Shown here: one piece after another, positions 1-5,218 of the stretch
Position numbering within the stretch: position 1 is the first letter of the stretch
Layout: every line of letters begins with the position of its first letter
Assembly: GCA_027457185.1 (NCBI GenBank)
Contig: DAIDTN010000213.1
Location: forward strand, 1-5,709
Length of the DNA stretch: 5,709 nt
Reading direction: 5' to 3'
Origin: Burkholderiales bacterium
GTDB lineage: Bacteria > Pseudomonadota > Gammaproteobacteria > Burkholderiales > SG8-39
Translations under genes and position numbers: made by a program
Notes under the pieces: generated by a model
Database searches by the model: none
What the model saw: only the letters and a program-made list of their open reading frames with translations
Told to the model about the DNA's origin: nothing

Positions 1-1299
1 CTCCAGCAGTTCCTCGCGATCGCTGCCGCCGTAGCTAACCATCAGCGGATAGGTATCGCGCAGCAGCGCGCAGCGGTAGCGCGTTGAAGTGCGCGTGGTC
101 AGCGCGTAGATCGGCACGCCGCAGTTCAGGCGCGACATCCACAGCGCGGTGGAGCCCGATTCGGTCAGCGCGGCGATGGCCTTGACCTTCAGGTGGAAGG
201 CGGTGAACAGCGCCGCCATCGCGATCGACTGGTCGACGCGTGTGAACACGCGGTCGAGGAACTCGCGATCGAGTGTGACCGCGGCCGAGTTTTCCGCTTC
301 GACGCAGATGCGGCTCATCGACAAAACGGTCTCGACCGGATACAGGCCGGTCGCGGTCTCGGCCGAGAGCATGACCGCGTCGGTGCCGTCGAGTACGGCA
401 TTGGCGACGTCGGACACCTCGGCGCGCGTGGGCACCGGGCTCGCGATCATCGATTCCATCATCTGCGTCGCGGTGATGGTGAGCTTGTTGTGCTCGCGCG
501 CCAGGCGGATAATGCGCTTTTGCAGCGCCGGCACCGAGGCGTCGCCGACTTCGACCGCGACGTCGCCGCGCGCCACCATGATGCCGTCGCAGGCGGACAT
601 GATGTCCTCCAGCGCGCCGGGTGCCACCGCTTCGGCGCGTTCGATCTTGGCGATCAGAAAGGCTTCGCCGCCGGCGGCGCGCAGCAGCTGCCGCGCCATG
701 TACATATCCGCGCTCGATTTCGGAAACGACACCGCGAGAAAATCCACCTTGATCGCGGCGGCGGTGCGGATGTCGTCCATATCCTTGGTCGTGAGCGCCG
801 CGGCGGTCAGCCCGCCGCCGCGGCGGTTGATGCCCTTGTTGTTCGACAACACCCCGCCGTGGTGCACGCGGCAGTGCACCCGGTTGCCCTCGACCCGTTC
901 CACCTCGAATTCGATGCGGCCGTCGTCGAGCAGCAGCACGTCGCCGGCGCTCACGTCGCGCGGCAATTCCTTATAGTCCAGACCGGCGCACTTCTCATCG
1001 CCGAGCTCGCAATCGGCGTCGAGAATGAAGGCGTCCCCCGGCTTGAGCGTGACTTTGCCGCCGCGGAACTTGCCGACGCGGATTTTCGGCCCCTGCAGAT
1101 CGCCCATGATGCCCACGGTGCGGCCGGTCTTGCGGCAGATCTCGCGCACCACGGCGGCGCGCTGCAGGTGATCCTCGGCCGTGCCGTGCGAGAAATTGAA
1201 GCGCACTACGTCCACACCCGCCTGAAACATGCGCTCCAGGGTTTCGGGGTCGTTCGACGCGGGCCCGAGGGTCGCAACGATCTTGGTACTGCGAGTCAT
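1..1299 (-). CDS. pyk: Pyruvate kinase, PykA class, C-terminus cut by window start
   Basis: Cytoplasmic glycolytic enzyme that converts phosphoenolpyruvate and ADP to pyruvate and ATP. The 433 codons present begin with MTRSTKIVATLGPAS, the typical N-terminus with the first barrel strand. Visible family motifs are NFSHG (35-39), DLQGPKIRVG (67-76), the B-domain stretch ending NNKGIN (153-158), IAKIE (216-220; catalytic Lys218, metal ligand Glu220), MVARGD (241-246; metal ligand Asp246), TATQMMESM (276-284) and LDGTDAVMLSAET (303-315). The sequence from GDVAVEVGD through the following helix resembles E. coli PykA more than PykF. The family is usually about 470-490 residues, so roughly 45 C-terminal residues lie outside the window; no frameshift is seen. 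Lys72 in GPKIR, with Leu68-Gln69, is the signature linked to K+-independent pyruvate kinases. The ATG at 1299-1297 was chosen because it gives the conserved N-terminus; a weak AAAAGG ribosome site lies 11 nt upstream. Allosteric control cannot be read from the sequence. Confidence 0.97.
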   Translation of the reverse strand, partial: MTRSTKIVATLGPASNDPETLERMFQAGVDVVRFNFSHGTAEDHLQRAAVVREICRKTGRTVGIMGDLQGPKIRVGKFRGGKVTLKPGDAFILDADCELGDEKCAGLDYKELPRDVSAGDVLLLDDGRIEFEVERVEGNRVHCRVHHGGVLSNNKGINRRGGGLTAAALTTKDMDDIRTAAAIKVDFLAVSFPKSSADMYMARQLLRAAGGEAFLIAKIERAEAVAPGALEDIMSACDGIMVARGDVAVEVGDASVPALQKRIIRLAREHNKLTITATQMMESMIASPVPTRAEVSDVANAVLDGTDAVMLSAETATGLYPVETVLSMSRICVEAENSAAVTLDREFLDRVFTRVDQSIAMAALFTAFHLKVKAIAALTESGSTALWMSRLNCGVPIYALTTRTSTRYRCALLRDTYPLMVSYGGSDREELLE

Positions 1300-1357
1300 C
1301 TTGGGATAGGCCTTTTCTTTTTGTGGGCGAGCGCCGCGCAAGCTTAACGACGCATTG

Positions 1358-1366
1358 AGTTTAGCA
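1358..1366 (-). promoter_or_regulatory. Candidate extended -10 promoter for pyk
   Basis: On the minus strand, TGCTAAACT fits an extended -10 element (TGn followed by TAAACT, four of six matches to TATAAT). No convincing -35 hexamer lies 16-18 bp upstream, which is tolerated for extended -10 promoters. Transcription would start near 1350 and leave a leader of about 50 nt before the pyk ATG. The element lies in the 142-bp gap between the lipoprotein stop codon and pyk, and I see no clear intrinsic terminator in that gap, so read-through from the lipoprotein gene is also possible. Confidence 0.35.
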
Positions 1367-1441
1367 TCACCCTGTGACACTTTGCGTCAGCGCCGCACTT
1401 CCTGTCCGCCGCGCCGACGGCGATACGCCCGCAGCGTCGTT

Positions 1442-1789
1442 TCACTTGCAGCGCAGGTTTGCGCTTGGCCGTTGCATCGGCTGTCTGCAATCGCGCTCGG
1501 CGATGGCGCGGTCCTCGTCCAGCTGCGGTGAATTGCGCCCGGCGCGACCATAGCGCCAGCCCAGGTAATCGTCCTGAACGCCGACGGCGAGGTAGCCGAG
1601 CAAGAGCACGCCGACAAATGCCCCGGGCGTCACGTCCGCCTGAATCGCAGCCGAACCGGACGAACTTCCCGGCGGCAGTGCGCCGCCGATCGAGGGTGAG
1701 TTGGTGCTGCGCAGGGCGATCGTGGTGCCGGCGCAGCCCGCGAGCAGATTGGCGCCGATCAGCGCAGCAGTCGCCAAACCGAATTTCAT
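1442..1789 (-). CDS. Small predicted outer-membrane lipoprotein of unknown function
   Basis: A 115-residue protein with a classic lipoprotein signal peptide: Lys2, a hydrophobic core, and the lipobox LLAGC with Cys19 as the predicted lipidated residue. Residue 20 is Ala rather than Asp, so by the +2 rule the protein should be sorted to the outer membrane. A Ser/Gly/Pro-rich linker (about 28-50) leads to a second hydrophobic stretch (about 57-71, AFVGVLLLGYLAVGV), then a charged, Tyr/Trp-containing region (DDYLGWRYG, 73-81) and a tail with AIAERDC and SANLRCK. Cys101 and Cys114 could form a disulfide in the periplasm. The tail looks like one I associate with small hypothetical proteins of betaproteobacteria, but I cannot name a family or function. 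The ATG at 1789 is chosen because it directly precedes the signal peptide; no Shine-Dalgarno precedes it, and the promoter placement suggests a leaderless mRNA. Overlapping longer reading frames in other frames on this strand lack such features. Confidence 0.8.
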   Translation of the reverse strand: MKFGLATAALIGANLLAGCAGTTIALRSTNSPSIGGALPPGSSSGSAAIQADVTPGAFVGVLLLGYLAVGVQDDYLGWRYGRAGRNSPQLDEDRAIAERDCRQPMQRPSANLRCK

Positions 1790-1795
1790 GTTTCG

Positions 1796-1824
1796 ATTTT
1801 AGACCGCTGCGGCGCTTGCGGCAA
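1796..1824 (-). promoter_or_regulatory. Sigma-70-like promoter of the lipoprotein gene, probably leaderless
   Basis: On the minus strand, TTGCCG (1824-1819, four of six matches to TTGACA) is followed after exactly 17 bp by TAAAAT (1801-1796, five of six matches to TATAAT). The -10 hexamer ends only 6 nt before the ATG at 1789, so the expected start site, about 7 nt downstream, coincides with the A of the start codon. This agrees with the absence of a ribosome binding site. That the mRNA is leaderless is inferred. Confidence 0.5.
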
Positions 1825-1830
1825 ACCCGC

Positions 1831-1857
1831 GTATGACTCCGCGCCAGGGAGTCGTAC
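1831..1857. repeat. 10-bp imperfect inverted repeat, possible operator
   Basis: GTATGACTCC (1831-1840) and GGAGTCGTAC (1848-1857) are reverse complements apart from one position, separated by a 7-nt spacer. The repeat lies 6 bp upstream of the -35 element of the lipoprotein promoter, centred near -55 relative to the predicted start. No T-run follows on either strand, so it is not an intrinsic terminator. A protein-binding operator is the simpler reading; no regulator can be named. Confidence 0.4.
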
Positions 1858-1878
1858 AGCGGAAGACCCAAACGCGCG

Positions 1879-1926
1879 TGCCACCCTTTGGTGCGTATCC
1901 CGGCTTCGCTGCACCAATAATGATCA
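1879..1926 (+). promoter_or_regulatory. Two NtrC-like enhancer sites upstream of urtA
   Basis: Compared with the NtrC pattern TGCACC-N5-GGTGCA, 1879-1895 (TGCCACCCTTTGGTGCG) matches 9 of 12 specified bases, with a near-complete right half. Positions 1910-1926 (TGCACCAATAATGATCA) also match 9 of 12, with a perfect left half. The two sites are 31 bp apart, about three helical turns, close to the spacing of the paired enhancer sites at E. coli glnA. Their centres are about 174 and 143 bp upstream of the start predicted from the sigma-54 promoter at 2035-2050, a usual enhancer distance. The strong halves also form an inverted pair (TTGGTGC at 1888-1894, GCACCAA at 1911-1917). Binding by NtrC is inferred. 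Confidence 0.4.
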
Positions 1927-2034
1927 GTTGGCGAGCCTTGGTTGCGGCAGGGCGCTTTGCCAATCGCCACCCCCAAAGGTCATCCACTTTATAAACAGCC
2001 GCTTAATCGCCGGCAAGACTCTATTTCCAACGCC

Positions 2035-2050
2035 TGGCACAGGCCATGCT
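2035..2050 (+). promoter_or_regulatory. Sigma-54 (-24/-12) promoter of the urt operon
   Basis: TGGCACAGGCCATGCT matches the sigma-54 consensus TGGCACG-N4-TTGCW, with the invariant GG (2036-2037) and GC (2048-2049) separated by exactly 10 nt. The deviations are A for G at the end of the -24 block and A for the first T of the -12 block. Transcription should begin near 2061, leaving a leader of about 197 nt before urtA. RpoN promoters commonly drive nitrogen-assimilation genes, which fits a urea transporter, and NtrC-like sites lie at a suitable distance upstream. Confidence 0.6.
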
Positions 2051-2060
2051 AATGACCTCC

Positions 2061-2257
2061 ATGACCTGACTAGCGCAATTCAAGCTCAGGCAGTCTGAGG
2101 CATTGTGTAATTTTTTAATCTCGGGAGATGCGGACATGGAACTGCGAAGTTTTGTAAAAAGTATTGCGGCAGGCTCGGACGTTGCGAGCAGCACCACCGA
2201 GGCCGCTGCGAGGCCGCGGGGGACCGATCCACTCTTACAGGGACAGAGGAGATAAGC
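2061..2257 (+). other. Long 5' leader of the urt operon
   Basis: If the sigma-54 promoter is used, about 197 nt precede the urtA start codon. The leader holds a small CTCAG/CTGAG stem (2085-2099, 5-nt loop), a T6 run at 2111-2116, and a 39-codon open frame (2136-2255: MELRSFVKSI at the start, stop TAA at 2253-2255). That frame has a GGGAG motif 8 nt before its ATG and ends 2 nt before the urtA ATG. About 58 percent of its third positions are G/C, visibly lower than in the flanking genes, so coding is doubtful. No known riboswitch class is recognisable. Confidence 0.3.
2246..2251 (+). promoter_or_regulatory. Ribosome binding site of urtA
   Basis: GAGGAG ends 6 nt before the ATG at 2258. It is the strongest Shine-Dalgarno in the window and fixes the urtA start. 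It overlaps the end of the small upstream open frame. Confidence 0.85.
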
Positions 2258-3538
2258 ATGAAACGACGCGCATTCGTGAAGGGGCTGGCTCTCGGGGCCG
2301 CGACCGCGGCAAGCGGGCTGATCGCGCCGAGGATCCTGGCGGCGGAGAAGACCGTCAAGGTAGGCGTGCTGCACTCGCTCTCAGGCACCATGGCGATCAG
2401 CGAGACCGTGCTCAAGGATATCGACCTCATGACCTTCGAGGAAATCAACCGCAAAGGCGGCGTCATGGGCCACAGGATCGTGCCGGTCGTGGTCGATCCT
2501 GCCTCCAACTGGCCGCTGTTCGCCGAGAAGGCGCGCCAGCTGCTCACGGTGGACAAGGTGGCGGCAGTGTTCGGTTGCTGGACCTCGGTATCGCGCAAGT
2601 CGGTACTGCCGGTGTTCGAGGAGCTCAACGGGCTGCTGTTCTACCCGGTGCAGTACGAGGGCGAGGAGCTGTCCTACAACGTGTTCTACACCGGTGCCGC
2701 GCCCAACCAGCAGGCGATCCCGGCGGTCGAGTACCTGATGAGCGAGGACGGCGGCGGCGCCAAGCGCTTCTTTCTGCTCGGCACCGACTACGTCTATCCG
2801 CGCACGACCAACAAGATTTTGCGCTACTTCCTGCACAGCAAGGGCATCACCGACGCTGACATCGAGGAGGTGTACACGCCCTTCGGCCACAGCGACTACC
2901 AGACCATCGTCGCCAACATCAAGAAGTTCGCCGGCGGCGGCAAGACCGCGGTAGTTTCGACCATCAATGGCGACTCCAACGTGCCGTTCTACAAGGAGCT
3001 CGGCAACCAGGGCCTGAAGGCGACTGACATCCCGGTGGTCGCGTTCTCGGTCGGCGAGGAAGAGCTGCGCGGGGTCGACACCAAGCCGCTGGTAGGGCAG
3101 CTCGCGGCGTGGAACTATTTCATGTCGCTCAAAAACCCGGTCAACACGGCATGGAAGGCGGAGTGGGCCGCCTACACCAAGAGGAAGAAGCTGCCCTACG
3201 CGGACAGGCCGCTCACCAACGACCCGATGGAAGCCAGCTACGTCGGCATCCATATGTGGAAGCAGGCGGTGGAGAAGGCCGGAAGCTTCGACGTCGACAA
3301 GGTTATCGCCGCCGTCGGCGGGCAGAAGTTTAGCGCGCCAGACGGTTTCACCATCGAGATGGACCCGCACAACCACCACCTGCACAAGCCGGTGTTCATC
3401 GGCCAGGTGCGCGCCGACGGGCAGTTCGACGTGGTGTGGAAGACCAAGGGGCCGATCAAGGCGCAGCCGTGGAGTCCGTATCTGCCCGAGGACAAGGGCA
3501 AGAAGGAAATCGCGGTGAAGATGACCAAGAAGACCTGA
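2258..3538 (+). CDS. urtA: Urea ABC transporter, periplasmic urea-binding protein UrtA
   Basis: Extracytoplasmic receptor of the UrtABCDE urea importer, a member of the branched-chain amino acid/amide (HAAT) binding-protein family. It binds urea in the periplasm and hands it to UrtB/UrtC. The 426-residue length is normal for UrtA. The N-terminus KRRAFVKG (2-9), followed by an Ala/Gly/Leu-rich core and APRILAA, reads as a twin-arginine (Tat) signal peptide cleaved around residues 28-29; mature protein begins near EKTVKVGVLHSLSGTMAISE. Further family stretches are FGCWTSVSRKSVLPVFEELN (105-124) with the adjoining LLFYPVQYEGEE, and the C-terminal HNHHLHKPVFIGQV segment. These distinguish UrtA from amino-acid receptors (LivJ/K) and resemble the amide-binding AmiC/FmdD group, of which FmdD (short-chain amides) is the main alternative. 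The neighbouring permeases of urt type support urea. Start set by the GAGGAG site. First gene of the operon, probably under RpoN/NtrC control. Confidence 0.95.
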   Translation: MKRRAFVKGLALGAATAASGLIAPRILAAEKTVKVGVLHSLSGTMAISETVLKDIDLMTFEEINRKGGVMGHRIVPVVVDPASNWPLFAEKARQLLTVDKVAAVFGCWTSVSRKSVLPVFEELNGLLFYPVQYEGEELSYNVFYTGAAPNQQAIPAVEYLMSEDGGGAKRFFLLGTDYVYPRTTNKILRYFLHSKGITDADIEEVYTPFGHSDYQTIVANIKKFAGGGKTAVVSTINGDSNVPFYKELGNQGLKATDIPVVAFSVGEEELRGVDTKPLVGQLAAWNYFMSLKNPVNTAWKAEWAAYTKRKKLPYADRPLTNDPMEASYVGIHMWKQAVEKAGSFDVDKVIAAVGGQKFSAPDGFTIEMDPHNHHLHKPVFIGQVRADGQFDVVWKTKGPIKAQPWSPYLPEDKGKKEIAVKMTKKT

Positions 3539-3540
3539 AC

Positions 3541-3564
3541 GGCGCGGGTAGCGGCACCCGTGCC
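3541..3564 (+). other. Intercistronic hairpin between urtA and urtB
   Basis: GGCGCGGGT (3541-3549) pairs with ACCCGTGCC (3556-3564) over 9 bp, including one G-U wobble, around a 6-nt loop. It begins 2 nt after the urtA stop codon. No T-tract follows, so it is unlikely to be an efficient intrinsic terminator. Such hairpins after binding-protein genes often protect the upstream mRNA from 3' exonucleases and raise its level relative to the permease genes; that role is inferred here. The stem would also bury the in-frame GTG at 3560, arguing against that codon as the urtB start. Confidence 0.5.
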
Positions 3565-3583
3565 GCCGCCCATCCCGGTCGCA

Positions 3584-5218
3584 ATGGCCAAGCTGCACAT
3601 CTTCGCTTCAGTGATGCGCGTCGTGCTCGCCCTGCTTGCGCTGGCGGCGCTCGGACTGGCGCGGCCGGCGCTGGCGCTCGACACCGCGGTCGTGCACAAA
3701 CTCGCTTTCGCCGAGACCAGCGAGGACAAGATCGCGGCCATCAACGCGCTGGTCGAATCCGGCGACGAGCAGGCCGAGCCGCTGCTGAAGGCGCTGCTGG
3801 CTGGCTCGGTGCAGACCTCGGGCGACCGGGTGCTGATCATCAACGGCAGCACGGCCATCGACGCCGTGACCGGCGAGAAAATCTCGCCGGTGCCGGCCGA
3901 CGCGAGCGACGTGGTGCTCAACAACCGCATTCGCGGGGTGCTCGACTCCGCGGTTTCCGCGCTGCGCCTGGTGTCGCATGACCGCGCCACGCGCCTGAAG
4001 GCTGCGCGCGAGCTCGCCGACGACCCGCGCGCGGCGGCGCTGCCGGTGGTGGACAGGGCTCTGGCGCGCGAGACGGACCCCGAAATCAAAGGCCTGCTCA
4101 GGATCGTCGCCGCGTCGGTGCACTTGCACGCCGGCAGCAAAATCGAGCGCCTGGCCGCGATTCGCACGCTCGCGAGTTCGGGCAACTCGAAGACCGAGAC
4201 CCTGCTTCTGCCGCTGGTGGCGAAGAAGCCCGATGGCAGCTGGGCCGAGCCGGACGCGGAGATCCGCGTCGCGGCGCAGACGAGCCTCGCCGACGTGCGC
4301 GGCCGGCTCGCCTGGGGCGAACGCATCGGGCTGCTGTTCGCCGGCCTGAGCCTGGGCAGCATCCTGATGATCGCCGCGCTCGGGCTGGCGATCACCTACG
4401 GCCTGATGGGCGTGATCAACATGGCGCACGGCGAGCTGATCATGCTCGGCGCCTACGCGACCTACGTGGTGCAGAACCTGTTCCATGCCTACGCGCCGGG
4501 CGCCTTCGACTGGTACCTGGTGGCGGCGGTCCCCACCGCGTTCGCCGTTTCCGGAATCGCCGGCATGATCCTCGAGCGCACGGTGATCCGCTGGCTGTAC
4601 GGCCGGCCGCTCGAGACGCTGCTCGCCACCTGGGGCATCAGCCTGATGCTGATCCAGGCGGTGCGCTCGGTGTTCGGGGCGCAGAACGTGCAGGTCGACA
4701 ATCCGAGTTGGATGTCGGGCGGGGTGCAGGCGTTGCCCAACCTGGTGCTGCCGTACAGCCGGATCGTGATCATCCTGTTCGCCGCCGCGGTGGTGGCCGG
4801 GATCTGGCTGCTGCTCACGCGCCCCCGGCTCGGTCTGTACGTGCGCGGCGTGACCCAGAACCGCGCCATGGCCTCCTGCCTCGGCGTGCCGACTGCGCGC
4901 GTCGACACGCTGGCCTTCGGCCTGGGCTGCGCGATCGCGGGGCTGGCCGGCTGCGCGCTGTCCCAGATCGGCAACGTCGGTCCCGCACTCGGCAAGGGCT
5001 ACATCGTCGACTCGTTCATGGTGGTGGTGCTGGGCGGCGTCGGACAGCTCGCCGGCACCGTGTACGCGGGCATCGGCCTCGGGCTGGTCAACAAACTGAT
5101 CGAGTCGTGGTCGGGCGCGGTGATCGCCAAGATCGCGGTGCTGGTGTTCATCATCATCTTCATCCAGAAGCGCCCGCAGGGCCTGTTCGCGCTTAAGGGC
5201 CGGGCGGTCGAAGCATGA
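3584..5218 (+). CDS. urtB: Urea ABC transporter permease UrtB with N-terminal extension
   Basis: Inner-membrane permease that pairs with UrtC to form the urea channel. As drawn it has 544 residues. A signal-like segment (1-31, ending LARPALA) is followed by a soluble, helix-rich, probably periplasmic domain (about 32-240) with HEAT-like repeats of the type EDKIAAINALVESGDEQAEP. The LivH-type permease domain begins near residue 248 and has about eight hydrophobic segments. Its hallmark is GLMGVINMAHGELIMLGAY (273-291), and the cytoplasmic coupling loop is around NRAMASCLGVPTARVD. Long UrtB proteins of about 520-550 residues with this extension are normal in proteobacteria; cyanobacterial forms are shorter. 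The start is uncertain: ATG 3584, ATG 3614 (a compact signal peptide, MRVVLALLALAALGLARPALA) and GTG 3560 are all in frame and none has a good ribosome site. 3584 was preferred because codon usage already looks coding there, while GTG 3560 sits in a hairpin. The end overlaps urtC by ATGA. Confidence 0.93.
   Translation: MAKLHIFASVMRVVLALLALAALGLARPALALDTAVVHKLAFAETSEDKIAAINALVESGDEQAEPLLKALLAGSVQTSGDRVLIINGSTAIDAVTGEKISPVPADASDVVLNNRIRGVLDSAVSALRLVSHDRATRLKAARELADDPRAAALPVVDRALARETDPEIKGLLRIVAASVHLHAGSKIERLAAIRTLASSGNSKTETLLLPLVAKKPDGSWAEPDAEIRVAAQTSLADVRGRLAWGERIGLLFAGLSLGSILMIAALGLAITYGLMGVINMAHGELIMLGAYATYVVQNLFHAYAPGAFDWYLVAAVPTAFAVSGIAGMILERTVIRWLYGRPLETLLATWGISLMLIQAVRSVFGAQNVQVDNPSWMSGGVQALPNLVLPYSRIVIILFAAAVVAGIWLLLTRPRLGLYVRGVTQNRAMASCLGVPTARVDTLAFGLGCAIAGLAGCALSQIGNVGPALGKGYIVDSFMVVVLGGVGQLAGTVYAGIGLGLVNKLIESWSGAVIAKIAVLVFIIIFIQKRPQGLFALKGRAVEA

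Noticed and set aside
149..1347. Two long plus-strand reading frames (275 and 384 codons) across the first kilobase
   Set aside because: They lie antisense to a clear pyruvate kinase and encode Ser/Ala/Arg- or His/Arg-rich sequence with no domain; typical shadows in GC-rich DNA.
1874..1889. Minus-strand TGGCAC-N5-TTTGG as a sigma-54 promoter for the lipoprotein gene
   Set aside because: The -24 block fits but the invariant GC of the -12 block is TG at the required spacing, so it should not function.
1344..1976. 210-codon minus-strand frame overlapping the lipoprotein gene
   Set aside because: Arg-rich composition and no recognisable motif; it covers the lipoprotein gene, which has a proper signal peptide and promoter, and runs into the regulatory region.
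1799..1987. 62-codon minus-strand frame in the divergent intergenic region
   Set aside because: No ribosome site, no family resemblance, and the stretch is better explained by the promoter, the inverted repeat and the NtrC-like sites.
2052..2067. Direct repeat ATGACCT, two copies 9 bp apart at the predicted start site
   Set aside because: Only two short copies; spacing and length are compatible with chance.
2085..2116. Hairpin plus T-run as an attenuator or terminator in the urtA leader
   Set aside because: The stem is only 5 bp and the T6 run starts 11 nt after it, so it does not fit an intrinsic terminator; no alternative pairing was evident.
2381..3598. 405-codon minus-strand frame opposite urtA
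   Set aside because: Shadow of urtA; His/Val/Arg/Leu-rich translation without motifs.
3238..4995. Minus-strand frames opposite urtB (385, 292 and 168 codons)
   Set aside because: They mirror the strongly biased codon use of urtB and show no domain or initiation signal.
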